Source of the DNA: Gammaproteobacteria bacterium | GTDB taxonomy: Bacteria; Pseudomonadota; Gammaproteobacteria; UBA6429; Thiohalophilaceae | Assembly (NCBI GenBank): GCA_024275115.1 | Contig: JAJRZT010000102.1 | Coordinates: 1-64,000 of the forward strand | Reading direction: 5' to 3' | DNA: 64,000 nucleotides | The notes under the pieces: model-generated | Seen by the model: the letters and a program-made list of their open reading frames with translations, nothing else | Databases searched by the model: none | What the model was told of the DNA's origin: nothing | Program-made: the position numbers and the translations under genes | Shown here: in pieces, positions 47,307 to 55,913 of the stretch | Layout: the number at the start of each line of letters is the position of its first letter | How positions within the stretch are numbered: position 1 is the stretch's first letter

Positions 47307-47963
47307 TTAATCTAAAACTTTAACGCCATCTTTCCCGCCCAGCAACAAAACATCAGCCGGTTTAATGGCAAATAGCCCATTGGTTACCACGCCGGTAATA
47401 TTATTGAGTTTTTGCTCTAGTACAGTGGGTTCCATAATTTCCATGTTATGTACATCAAGGATCACGTTGCCGTTGTCGGTTGTGAAGCCATCACGTAAAA
47501 CAGGCTCACCACCGAGTTTTGCAATTTCGCGTGCTACAAAACTACGTGCCATGGGAATAACTTCAATTGGTAAGGGGAATTTACCTAAAATATCAACCAG
47601 CTTGGAATCATCTGCAATACAAACAAACTTTCGGCTGGCTGCCGCCACAATTTTTTCTCGGGTAAGTGCGCCGCCGCCACCTTTTACCAGGTGTAGGTGG
47701 CGATTGGTTTCATCTGCACCGTCAATATAAACAGAGATTTCGCTGACGTTATTTAAGTCAAATACTTCAATACCATGGCCTTTTAAACGATCAGCGCTAG
47801 CAACCGAACTCGCTACTGTGCCATCAATTTTATGTTTGATTTTAGCCAGTTCATCAATAAAAAAGTTGGCTGTCGAGCCAGTGCCCACACCAATAATGGT
47901 GCCGGCCTCTACATAGTCGATAGCCGCTTTTGCAACGGCTTGTTTCATTTCATCTTGAGTCAT
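47307..47963 (-). CDS. rpiA: Ribose-5-phosphate isomerase A
   Basis: 218 aa from ATG 47963 ([14 protein letters not shown]), with GGAGAA seven bases upstream; this equals E. coli length, whereas an open frame extends uselessly to 48080. Motifs: [52 protein letters not shown] and GGKDGVK at the end. Divergent from ilvA, as in Pseudomonas. Confidence 0.97.
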   Translation of the reverse strand: MTQDEMKQAVAKAAIDYVEAGTIIGVGTGSTANFFIDELAKIKHKIDGTVASSVASADRLKGHGIEVFDLNNVSEISVYIDGADETNRHLHLVKGGGGALTREKIVAAASRKFVCIADDSKLVDILGKFPLPIEVIPMARSFVAREIAKLGGEPVLRDGFTTDNGNVILDVHNMEIMEPTVLEQKLNNITGVVTNGLFAIKPADVLLLGGKDGVKVLD

Positions 47964-48103
47964 CTTATTCTTCTCCGCATTATTCTGTATTTGTGTCCTA
48001 ATCTTGAAACGAGGCCTTAAAAATGACGAAAAACATTGTTGATTAGGAAAACCACCATTATAGTAAGCATTGGCACTCATGTCCTGTATTGAAGAAAGAA
48101 TTT

Positions 48104-49624
48104 ATGCATAAAGAAATAATAAAAATGGTTGAACGGATTGAGCGAGCCTCGGTTTATGAGGTTGCAGCTAAATCGCCACTGGAGTTGGCTGCAAAATTAT
48201 CCCGGCGGCTTGATAATCAGGTGTTTTTAAAACGCGAAGACACACAACAGGTTTTTTCCTTTAAATTGCGCGGTGCATATAACAAAATTCGACAATTGAG
48301 TGAGGACGATCGCAGTCGTGGGGTGATAACAGCTTCGGCTGGAAACCATGCGCAGGGCGTGGCGCTGGCGGCACAAAAGCTGCAAATACCGGCAGTGATC
48401 GTTATGCCAAAAACAACGCCGGACATAAAAGTAAGATCTGTACGTGATTTGGGTGGTGAGGTTGTTTTGCACGGCAATACCTATGATGATGCCTATCTTA
48501 AGGCGCGGGAATTAGCGAGCCAGAACAGTCAGGTTTTTGTGCACCCATATGATGATTTAGATGTGATTGCGGGGCAGGGAACCATTGCAAAAGAATTACT
48601 CGATCAATGCGATTCGATGGATATGGTTTTTATTCCTGTTGGTGGTGGCGGCTTGATTGCCGGTGTTGGTGCGTATTTAAAAGCAAAAAATCCAGCGATT
48701 AAAATTATTGCAGTGGAGCCGGAAGCCGCAGCTTGTCTGGATGTTGCGATGACCTCAGGCGAACGCCAGATCCTTGAACAAGTGGGTATTTTTGCCGATG
48801 GTGTTGCGGTGCGACAGATTGGTGAACATACCTTTAATATTGCAAAACAGTGTGTGGATGCCGTTTTAACGGTGAACACCGATGCCATTTGTGCCGCGAT
48901 TAAAGATATTTTTGATGACACGCGCACCATTGCTGAACCTGCCGGTGCGCTGGCGGTTGCCGGAATAAAGCAATATTTAGAAACACATACCATGGCAGGC
49001 AAAAATGTTGTTGCAATAGTAAGTGGTGCAAATATTAATTTTGACCGGCTTCGGCATGTCGCGGAGCGAGCGGAATTTGGCGAGCAACGCGAAGCCATTT
49101 TGGCCGTGACGATTGCAGAAACCCCCGGTAGTTTTCGTGCTTTTTGTAAAGTTCTGGGGCAGCACGGCATTACCGAGTTTAATTATCGTTATGCAAACAA
49201 TCATCAGGCGCATATTTTTGTTGGTGTAAAGCTGGAACAGGGTGAAAAAGATAAAAAAGCATTGATATCGCTACTCGAATTAAAAAATTATCCTGTTATT
49301 GATATGACCAACAATGAAATGGCGAAAATTCATATTCGTTATATGGTGGGTGGTCATAGCCAGTCTTTGAGTAATGAACGCTTGTACCGTTTTCAATTTC
49401 CAGAGCGTCCGGGGGCATTATTACGCTTTCTAGATCGTATGGGAGAAGACTGGAATATAAGTTTGTTTCATTATCGTAACCACGGAGCGGCATATGGACG
49501 GATCCTGGTTGGAATTCAGGTCCCGGATGATCAACAGTCTCAATTCGAGGAATTTTTAGATAAAATACAGTATCCCTACTGGGATGAGTCAGATAATCCT
49601 GCTTTTGAACTATTTTTAAGTTAA
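48104..49624 (+). CDS. ilvA: Threonine ammonia-lyase, biosynthetic
   Basis: 506 aa from ATG 48104; a TTG at 48089 and an ATG at 48125 are alternatives. PLP Lys in FSFKLRGAYNKI, TASAGNHAQGVALAAQ, PVGGGGLIAGV, EPAGALAVAG and SGANINF form the catalytic domain. Two ACT-like domains follow (EQREAILAVTIAETPGSF; RLYRFQFPERPGALL), as in the isoleucine-feedback enzyme. It makes 2-oxobutanoate for isoleucine. Confidence 0.97.
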   Translation: MHKEIIKMVERIERASVYEVAAKSPLELAAKLSRRLDNQVFLKREDTQQVFSFKLRGAYNKIRQLSEDDRSRGVITASAGNHAQGVALAAQKLQIPAVIVMPKTTPDIKVRSVRDLGGEVVLHGNTYDDAYLKARELASQNSQVFVHPYDDLDVIAGQGTIAKELLDQCDSMDMVFIPVGGGGLIAGVGAYLKAKNPAIKIIAVEPEAAACLDVAMTSGERQILEQVGIFADGVAVRQIGEHTFNIAKQCVDAVLTVNTDAICAAIKDIFDDTRTIAEPAGALAVAGIKQYLETHTMAGKNVVAIVSGANINFDRLRHVAERAEFGEQREAILAVTIAETPGSFRAFCKVLGQHGITEFNYRYANNHQAHIFVGVKLEQGEKDKKALISLLELKNYPVIDMTNNEMAKIHIRYMVGGHSQSLSNERLYRFQFPERPGALLRFLDRMGEDWNISLFHYRNHGAAYGRILVGIQVPDDQQSQFEEFLDKIQYPYWDESDNPAFELFLS

Positions 49625-49662
49625 AAAACGTTTTCTAATTTAAAACACCGTTATCACTATAT

Positions 49663-49694
49663 GTAGCCTGGATGCAGCATAGCGGAATCCGGGA
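49663..49694. repeat. Dispersed repeat, family E copy 2
   Basis: GTAGCCTGGATGCAGC followed by ATAGCGGAATCCGGGA; the other copy is at 34188 on the opposite strand. Confidence 0.75.
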
Positions 49695-49751
49695 TATTTG
49701 CGCATTATCCCCCACATTTCATTTTATCTGAGCTGCAAATTTTTAAACAAA

Positions 49752-49779
49752 AAAAAGCCTGTATCTCTACAGGCTTTTT
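49752..49779. terminator. Bidirectional terminator between ilvA and the H1-like gene
   Basis: AAAAAGCCTGTA (49752-49763), loop TCTC, TACAGGCTTTTT (49768-49779): a perfect 12-bp stem with A-tract and T-tract on the two sides, so it can serve both converging genes. Confidence 0.9.
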
Positions 49780-49816
49780 AATTTTGAAGCTTTAAAACGC
49801 TTATTTATGTTGCCGT

Positions 49817-50125
49817 TTATTTACGTTTCTTAGCTGCTTTCTTTTTAGCTTTTTTCTTAGCTACTTTCTTTTTAGCTTTTTTCTTAGCTACTTTCTTTTT
49901 AGCTTTTTTCTTAGCTACTTTCTTTTTAGCCTTTTTCTTAGCTACTTTCTTTTTAGCCTTTTTCTTAGCCACTTTCTTTTTGGCTTTTTTCTTAGCTACT
50001 TTCTTCTTAGCTTTTTTCTTGGCTACTTTCTTCTTAGCTTTCTTTTTAGTTACTTTTTTCTTAGTAACTTTCTTTTTAGCCTTTTTCTTGGCTACCTTTT
50101 TTTTAGCTTTCTTCTTTGCTGCCAT
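49817..50125 (-). CDS. Histone H1-like Lys/Ala-rich repeat protein
   Basis: 102 aa made only of Met, Ala, Lys, Val, Thr and a final Arg. It is a tandem 9-residue repeat of the type KKKAKKKVA, encoded by 27-bp DNA repeats. AGGAGA before the ATG and its own terminator argue for a real gene. The sequence resembles bacterial histone-H1-like proteins (AlgP, Hc2-like tails), which bind and compact DNA through charge. The copy number probably varies by slippage. It reads out of an 0.8-kb AT-rich region. Confidence 0.82.
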   Translation of the reverse strand: MAAKKKAKKKVAKKKAKKKVTKKKVTKKKAKKKVAKKKAKKKVAKKKAKKKVAKKKAKKKVAKKKAKKKVAKKKAKKKVAKKKAKKKVAKKKAKKKAAKKRK

Positions 50126-50923
50126 CTTTACGATCTCCTAAGTTGAGCACTGATTCGAAAGAGAGTATAGCTAAGTTATATTAAAATGCTAGTAATGTTT
50201 ATAGTTTTTCGTTGTTAAGCATTGTTATTACAGGTTTTTGTTGTTTTCACGCACAATATTATAAATTTTTTGTTAAAAATATTTATTTTCGTCTTAAATA
50301 ACTTTTTTAAACGTAATTTTTCGTAACTAAATTTTAAAAACTTTAATTTTTTTATATTTTTTTGTTGAAGTAAGTATTTTTGGTTAATAAAGTAAAAATG
50401 TTTATGTTTTTATAATATTTTTCATAAATATTGATGTAAAAAGTTAAATAAGTGCCTTTTTAAGGCTTAAATTTTTTATTTATTAAAAATTTCTGTTTTT
50501 TTTTTCAAATTAAACAAATTTTTGGCTCAAAAAGTCCTTTTAATACCGTATTTTTATATAATTTTATAAATGTACGCATGATTTTATCTATTCCAGCCTT
50601 TATTCGTTGAATTTATGTGTTTGAAAGTTGTTGTTTGTATAAAAAGTTTACTGATTTTTTAATTAGCTGTCTTTTTATTCAAAAAATTGTGTTGTGGTTT
50701 TATTTTTAAAGAAAAAGTCATACTTCATGTGCATATAAATTATTTTTTTAGTATTTAAAAAATATGAGTGCTGAAAAATTATTTTACGAATGAATTTTTT
50801 TGAATTAAAACAAAATTTTTTATAAATTTGAATAATAAAAGGTGAGTTTTTTTTAAAAGCGTTATGAGAGGCGTGTTAGAAGGTTTTTAACAAGCGTAAA
50901 TATAAGTTAACTAGAGTACGGTT
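50126..50923. other. Gene-free, extremely AT-rich region
   Basis: About 800 bases with long A/T runs (such as AATTTTTTTATATTTTTTTG near 50350), far more AT-rich than its surroundings, and no convincing reading frame on either strand. No DnaA boxes, tRNA or repeat family copies were seen. It lies upstream of the H1-like gene and downstream of fau. It probably holds the H1-like promoter; it could be a site for nucleoid proteins. Confidence 0.8.
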
Positions 50924-51520
50924 TTATCTTTTTACGCTGTGAATAGCCTTATCGGTGCTAATAAAGTGCATTGGCACATCCCAGACGTTTGTTTTTATGC
51001 TTGTTACCTGTTGAAAACTGTATCCAACACCTATTAAGTGTGGTTTTAACCAATATCGGCGTGTTTTTAACATATTAAGGGTGCGATCATAGTAACCCGC
51101 GCCCATGCCAACTCTATTTCCACTTAAATCAAATGCAACGAGAGGTAAAAAAATACTATCGAGTGTGATTATTTTTTTACTGCGCTGATTTTTTTGGTGC
51201 TTAGGTTCTAATATGCCATAACGGTTAGGAATAAGTGTTGTTGTTGGCGTAAACGGCACAAACCACAGTGGATGATGGTTGCGGGGTTGTAAAACGGGTA
51301 AGTAAACATTTTTATTGTATTGCCAGCAGGCCTGGATAAACGGCATTAAACTGAGTTCACCCTGTGTTGCCAGGTAGCAGGCAATATTCTGGCTGTGTCG
51401 GAAGGTGGGGTGTTTAACCAGTTGCATGGCAAGTTGTTCGGCTGCTATTTGTTGTTGTCTTAGACTAAGGCTTTGTCTTTTAGCTCGAATTTGCTGGCGA
51501 ATTTTTGTATTGCGGGTCAT
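50924..51520 (-). CDS. fau: 5-formyltetrahydrofolate cyclo-ligase
   Basis: 198 aa. Opens KIRQQIRAKRQSLSLRQQQIAA; ATP/folate motifs PVLQPRNHHPLWFVPF and the phosphate loop NRVGMGAGYYDRTLNML, with VAFDLSGNRVG before it. Converts 5-formyl-THF to 5,10-methenyl-THF. It follows the 6S RNA gene on the same strand, the zapA-ssrS-fau order conserved in gammaproteobacteria, and is probably cut from the same transcript. Confidence 0.95.
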   Translation of the reverse strand: MTRNTKIRQQIRAKRQSLSLRQQQIAAEQLAMQLVKHPTFRHSQNIACYLATQGELSLMPFIQACWQYNKNVYLPVLQPRNHHPLWFVPFTPTTTLIPNRYGILEPKHQKNQRSKKIITLDSIFLPLVAFDLSGNRVGMGAGYYDRTLNMLKTRRYWLKPHLIGVGYSFQQVTSIKTNVWDVPMHFISTDKAIHSVKR

Positions 51521-51610
51521 TTTTTTTTGCGGCTATTTTTCTTTATATTTATTAAGCAGAGTTGTTATTGAGTATAGACGGGGTGCAGATTTTTTAAATG
51601 AATAAGAAGA

Positions 51611-51794
51611 GGTTCTTCCCCACTTGCACCGGTTTGATCTTTGCCTTGAACCTGAGGTTCAAGTGGGTGTTTCGGTCAACCATCAGGCTTTCCGCTACAA
51701 GGCGGACTTGCACACAAGCTGGCGTTCACACCCGAAGGTTTAAATTACGGCTCAAGAGAACTCGACCAAGTATCGAATACGGCAGGGAAGAACC
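51611..51794 (-). ncRNA. ssrS: 6S RNA
   Basis: 184 nt between zapA and fau on the minus strand. The ends form a perfect 10-bp closing stem: GGTTCTTCCC at the 5' end (51785-51794 complement) and GGGAAGAACC at the 3' end (51611-51620). Two segments match E. coli 6S: a CTTGAGCCGTAATTTAAACC block near the 5' side and CACTTGAACCTCAGGTTCAA on the 3' side. 6S RNA mimics an open promoter and sequesters sigma-70 RNA polymerase in stationary phase. TAAAAT about eight bases upstream may be the -10. True ends may differ by a few bases. Confidence 0.9.
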
Positions 51795-51931
51795 ATGGGG
51801 ATATTTTACTATAAAAAACGGCTTTAGCGTGCGATTTGATCGTCAATAAGGGGCTTGATTTTACGGATAAAGGTGGTAGCTGTTTTGAAAATTTTTTTTA
51901 TTGAGAAGGGGTTGGAGAAAAATAGCGTACC

Positions 51932-52255
51932 TTAAAATTCCATTTGCTGACTTTTAAATAATGCTTGTTCGATTTTTTCCTGTAAACCTTTAATGCGGGT
52001 GCCGATTTGTTCGTCAGAGCTAATTTTTGGGCTGTCCCCATCGCGATTGAGTAGTTCATGTGAAATATTAAGCGCAGCCATGACGGCAATGCGGTCTGCA
52101 CCGATAACTTTGCCATTATCGCGAATTTCGCGCATTTTTTTATCTAAAAAGTCGGCTGAGCGGATTAAATCGTGACGTTCGTCATCGCTACAGGTGACTA
52201 AATAATCTTTATCAAGAATGCTAACGGTAACTGCAGGATTTTTGACTTCACTCAT
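51932..52255 (-). CDS. zapA: Cell division protein ZapA
   Basis: 107 aa. Begins with a beta-strand region AVTVSILDKDYLVTCSDDERHDLIRSADFLDKKMREIRD and continues as a coiled coil, the ZapA layout. It crosslinks FtsZ filaments at the Z ring. Its start overlaps the stop of the coiled-coil gene upstream by eight bases; 6S RNA and fau follow. Confidence 0.93.
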   Translation of the reverse strand: MSEVKNPAVTVSILDKDYLVTCSDDERHDLIRSADFLDKKMREIRDNGKVIGADRIAVMAALNISHELLNRDGDSPKISSDEQIGTRIKGLQEKIEQALFKSQQMEF

Positions 52256-52454
52256 TTTCCAGTGCCTTTAATCGGGTAATCATTGATTCAACTCGCGTTT
52301 TTGCAAGTTCAGTTTTTTCAATAAGTTGATTCCGTTCTTTTGTTAAGTGCGTTTGGCTGTCACGTAAGGTTTTATTTTCGTGTTGTAGCCGGTCAACGGC
52401 TTTGATTAAATCATCAACGCGCGTTTCGAGTTTTTTAAGATCCAGTTCTTCCAT
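52248..52454 (-). CDS. ZapB-like coiled-coil protein (TIGR02449 type)
   Basis: 68-aa continuous coiled coil: LKKLETRVDDLIKAVDRL, HENKTLRDSQTHLTKERNQL and so on. Small proteins of this type upstream of zapA belong to the TIGR02449 family and are often called ZapB-like. Overlap with zapA indicates translational coupling and joint action at the divisome, which is inferred. Confidence 0.85.
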   Translation of the reverse strand: MEELDLKKLETRVDDLIKAVDRLQHENKTLRDSQTHLTKERNQLIEKTELAKTRVESMITRLKALENE

Positions 52455-52638
52455 TGCAGTTAAGTCGATACTCTTTATTATTGTCGGATTTTTGTCTTAA
52501 TCTGACTGCTAATATAGAGCGAGAGCCGCAGAGGGTCAACGGAAATAAAGCACATTTTTGCTGATATTTTACTGTTCAAGCCTGTATCAAGCATTTAGGA
52601 TCACATATCTGATTGTTTAACTAAAGAAAAGTGATTAA

Positions 52639-53214
52639 ATGAATATTTATCCTGATTATGATGTTGTTAATGATGCCTTACAGCGTAGCGAATGTGAGCA
52701 AGATGCGGCGGAGCAACATGGCCAACTTTGTGCCGTTTTAAGTTTACTCGATTCGATTACACTTGAGCAGTGGCTTGATATTGCACTGCCTAAAGGTGAA
52801 AAAGGCGATGCACTATTAGCTGAAACGCGGAGTATTTTAGCGGAAATTTATGAACAAACGGTGCAAACCATTGATGCGGAAGATTTTGACTTTCAGCTGC
52901 TATTGCCGGATGACGATGCCGTGCTTTCGCAGCGTTTGCAGGCAATCAGTCACTGGTGTCAGGGCTTTTTAATGGGCATTACGCATGCCGGAATTACTGA
53001 TATTGATAAGTTGGCGGCGAATTTACCGGAAATTGTACGTGATTTTGTTGAAATTTCGCGAGCAGACCGCTTTGAGCTGGGTGACTCCGAGGAAGATGAA
53101 GCGTCTTTTCTTGAAATTAGTGAATTTGTGCGCATGGGAACCTTGTTATTCCGTGTTGAATTTAAACATTTTGTGCGTAAGCAGACTAAAACCGACGCTG
53201 AGCAAAAGCATTAA
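52639..53214 (+). CDS. ygfB: UPF0149/YgfB family protein
   Basis: 191 aa all-helical protein with YDVVNDALQRS at the start, HWCQGFLMGI in the middle and the acidic LGDSEEDEASFLEISEFVRMG near the end, the YgfB/UPF0149 pattern. In Pseudomonas aeruginosa YgfB is linked to control of ampDh3 and beta-lactam tolerance. Heads the conserved ygfB-pepP-ubiH-ubiI group and is divergent from the zapB/zapA genes. Confidence 0.93.
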   Translation: MNIYPDYDVVNDALQRSECEQDAAEQHGQLCAVLSLLDSITLEQWLDIALPKGEKGDALLAETRSILAEIYEQTVQTIDAEDFDFQLLLPDDDAVLSQRLQAISHWCQGFLMGITHAGITDIDKLAANLPEIVRDFVEISRADRFELGDSEEDEASFLEISEFVRMGTLLFRVEFKHFVRKQTKTDAEQKH

Positions 53215-53249
53215 CGAAGATAAGCAAACAGGAGTACTATATATAAGGT

Positions 53250-54554
53250 ATGAATATTAAAGAATTTGCCCACCGCCGCAAACGCCTGATGCAAATGATG
53301 GATAAAGATTCCGTCGCAATTTTGCCTGCCGTTCCCATTTGTATGCGTAACCGCGATGTTGAATATCAGTATCGCCCGGACAGTGATTTTTTCTATTTAA
53401 CCGGGTTTTCTGAACCGGAAGCGGTGATGGTGATGGTGCCGGGGCGCAAACACGGTGAATACATTCTATTTTGCCGTGAAAATGATCCTGTGATGGAAAC
53501 CTGGAATGGTCCACGTGCGGGGCAGGACGGTGCCATGGATGAGTATGGCGCAGACGATTCTTTTCCGATTGATGACATCGACGATATTCTTCCCGGCTTG
53601 CTGGAAAATAAATCCCGCGTTTTCTACACCATGGGTATTCATAAAGATTTTGATCAACGCCTGATTGGCTGGGTGAACCGTTTGCGGGAACAATCCCGTG
53701 CGGGGATTCATACGCCGGGCGAATTTGTAGCGCTTGAACACCACTTGCATGATATGCGTTTATATAAGAGCAGTTACGAAGTGACACGAATGCGCAAGGC
53801 GGCAAAAATTTCTGCAAAGGCGCATATTCGTGCAATGCAAGTCTGCAAGCCGGGCATGTATGAATATCAAATAGAAGCTGAGCTGCATCATTACTTTGCT
53901 ATCCAGGGAGCACGTTCGCCTGCGTATTCTTCGATTGTAGGTGGAGGCAAAAATAGTTGTATTCTGCATTATGTGAATAACGATGCGGTACTCAATGATG
54001 GTGATGTTTTACTTATTGATGCCGGTGCCGAGTTTGAATGTTATGCGGCTGATATTTCCAGAACCTTTCCTGTTAATGGTGTGTTTAGCAAAGAACAGAA
54101 GGCGTTGTATCAATTGGTATTGGATGCGCAATATGCGGCGATTGAACAGGTTCAGCCGGGTAACCACTGGAATCAGGTGCATGAAGCGGCAGTAAAAGTT
54201 TTAACGAAGGGATTAATTAAATTGGGTTTGTTAAAAAGCACTCCCGCAAAAGCCATTAAAAGCGAAGCGTATAAAAAATTCTATATGCACCGTACTGGCC
54301 ACTGGCTTGGGATGGACGTGCATGATGTGGGCGATTATAAAATTGATAATGAGTGGCGTGTACTGGAACCGGGCATGGTGCTCACCGTTGAGCCGGGTTT
54401 ATATATTGCACCGATGAAGGGTGTTGCGAAAAAATGGCATAACATTGGTATTCGGATAGAAGACGATGTGCTGGTAACAAAAAAAGGTCATGATATTTTA
54501 AGTAAAGATACACCAAAAGAAATTGATGAAATTGAAGCGTTGATGCAGGGGTAA
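53250..54554 (+). CDS. pepP: Xaa-Pro aminopeptidase
   Basis: 434-aa M24B peptidase removing N-terminal residues before proline. N-terminal domain with FAHRRKRLMQMM and YQYRPDSDFFYLTGF; catalytic pita-bread domain with metal ligands in LLIDAGAEFECYAADISRTFP, HRTGHWLGMDVHDVG, LTVEPGLYI and GIRIEDDVLVT. Starts 35 bases after ygfB. Confidence 0.97.
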   Translation: MNIKEFAHRRKRLMQMMDKDSVAILPAVPICMRNRDVEYQYRPDSDFFYLTGFSEPEAVMVMVPGRKHGEYILFCRENDPVMETWNGPRAGQDGAMDEYGADDSFPIDDIDDILPGLLENKSRVFYTMGIHKDFDQRLIGWVNRLREQSRAGIHTPGEFVALEHHLHDMRLYKSSYEVTRMRKAAKISAKAHIRAMQVCKPGMYEYQIEAELHHYFAIQGARSPAYSSIVGGGKNSCILHYVNNDAVLNDGDVLLIDAGAEFECYAADISRTFPVNGVFSKEQKALYQLVLDAQYAAIEQVQPGNHWNQVHEAAVKVLTKGLIKLGLLKSTPAKAIKSEAYKKFYMHRTGHWLGMDVHDVGDYKIDNEWRVLEPGMVLTVEPGLYIAPMKGVAKKWHNIGIRIEDDVLVTKKGHDILSKDTPKEIDEIEALMQG

Positions 54555-54566
54555 TTTAAGTAAGAT

Positions 54567-54623
54567 TTAACCACGAAGGAAAGCTTGCCCCACGAAGTGC
54601 TTTGGGCGCACTAAGAATACGAC
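54567..54623. repeat. Dispersed repeat, family A copy 4 (degenerate)
   Basis: TTAACCACGAAGGAAAGC then TTGCCCCACGAAGTGCTTTG and ACTAAGAATACGAC; related to the copies at 19177, 21611 and 41832 but without a full closing arm. Lies between pepP and ubiH and takes up most of that gap. Confidence 0.75.
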
Positions 54624-54650
54624 AAAAAAATTCTGGAAATTTGTAACAAT

Positions 54651-55913
54651 ATGAAAAAGAAAACTCAAACAGGTTTTGATGTGATTATCGTTGGTGGCGG
54701 CCTGGTCGGTGCGAGCCTGGCCTGCGCGCTTGCTTCAGCGAACTTAAACTCGTCCCTAAATATCGCAGTCATTGAAAATTATGAATTTGATGATACTCAA
54801 CAACCCAGTTTTGATTCGCGCACAGTCGCTTTGTCGTACAGTTCAAAAGAAATTTTTAACAGTTTAGGTTTATGGAAAGCCATTGAAGACCTGGGTGCCT
54901 GCGCGATAAAAGAAATTCATATTTCAGACCGTGGCCATTTAGGTCTGTCGCATTTACGTGCTGCAGAGCAAGGCGCCGATGCATTAGGTTTTGTGGTTGA
55001 GAACCAGTATTTAGGTGTGGCGTTGCACCAACGTATTAAAACATTGGGTAATATCCATTTATTTTGTCCGGCGGTTGTTAATACGTTTAGTCTTAATGCT
55101 AATAGTGCTGAAGTTGAAATAACCTCCAAAGGCAAGCGGCTTACACTTAAGGCTAAATTACTGGTTGCTGCCGATGGCGGTCAGTCGTTTATTCGTGAAC
55201 AGGCCAAGGTGAAAACAACGGCGGTGGATTATAAGCAAACTGCGATTATTACCAATATTGCCTGTGACAAACCGCATAATAATATTGCCTATGAACGTTT
55301 TACGGACAGTGGTCCGTTGGCGTTATTGCCGCTTAACGATAGCGTGGATGTAAACAATCGGTATTCTTTGGTCTGGACATTAAAAAATAATCAACTTGAG
55401 CATTATTTAGCTCTGGATGATGAGTCTTTCCTGGTAGCGCTTCAGCAACGTTTTGGTGATAGAGCAGGCAACTTTATTAAAACAGGAAAGCGGGTAAGTT
55501 ACCCGTTATCTTTAATGCGAACACAAGAAACAGTACGTGCCAGATTAGCGATTATTGGCAATGCGGCACATATGGTTCATCCGGTTGCCGGACAGGGCTT
55601 TAATTTGGGTTTGCGTGACGTAGCCTCGCTAGCGCAGGTTATTGTCGATGCTCAACAACAACAAAATGACATTGGCGACCTTTATTATTTACAACAGTAT
55701 GCAGCATGGCGGCAACGTGATTTAATCCAAACAACATTAACAACCGACAGCCTGGTACGTTTGTTTACCACTCAATTCCCACCTGTTGTTGTGGCTCGAA
55801 ATATGGCATTGCTTGCGCTGGATATGTTGCCCGGTTTAAAAAAACAAATAGGCCGACAGGCAATGGGCTTTGTTGGCAAAGCAACTAAGCTTGCGCGAGG
55901 GTTATCTTTATAA
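54651..55913 (+). CDS. ubiH: 2-octaprenyl-6-methoxyphenol hydroxylase
   Basis: 420-aa FAD monooxygenase of ubiquinone synthesis. Dinucleotide site DVIIVGGGLVGASLACAL, SRTVALSYSSKEIF, the DG motif VAADGGQSFIREQ and GNAAHMVHPVAGQGFNLGLRD. Slightly longer than E. coli UbiH because of an insert around residue 30-40. Overlaps ubiI by one base (TAATG). No strong ribosome site, possibly because a family A repeat sits just upstream. Confidence 0.93.
   Translation: MKKKTQTGFDVIIVGGGLVGASLACALASANLNSSLNIAVIENYEFDDTQQPSFDSRTVALSYSSKEIFNSLGLWKAIEDLGACAIKEIHISDRGHLGLSHLRAAEQGADALGFVVENQYLGVALHQRIKTLGNIHLFCPAVVNTFSLNANSAEVEITSKGKRLTLKAKLLVAADGGQSFIREQAKVKTTAVDYKQTAIITNIACDKPHNNIAYERFTDSGPLALLPLNDSVDVNNRYSLVWTLKNNQLEHYLALDDESFLVALQQRFGDRAGNFIKTGKRVSYPLSLMRTQETVRARLAIIGNAAHMVHPVAGQGFNLGLRDVASLAQVIVDAQQQQNDIGDLYYLQQYAAWRQRDLIQTTLTTDSLVRLFTTQFPPVVVARNMALLALDMLPGLKKQIGRQAMGFVGKATKLARGLSL

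Noticed and set aside
47964-48080. Longer rpiA start at 48080
   Set aside because: It would add 39 non-homologous residues and lacks a ribosome site, whereas ATG 47963 gives the normal length with GGAGAA in front.
49817-50125. Lys/Ala repeat frame as a chance low-complexity ORF
   Set aside because: A good AGGAGA ribosome site at correct spacing, a downstream terminator and consistent 9-residue periodicity support a real gene.
50126-50923. AT-rich stretch as a replication origin
   Set aside because: No TTATCCACA-type DnaA boxes, and none of dnaA, dnaN, gidA or parA genes nearby.
51598-51849. An 83-codon open frame on the plus strand
   Set aside because: It lies across the 6S RNA gene on the opposite strand; the sequence is explained by the RNA, and no ribosome site is present.
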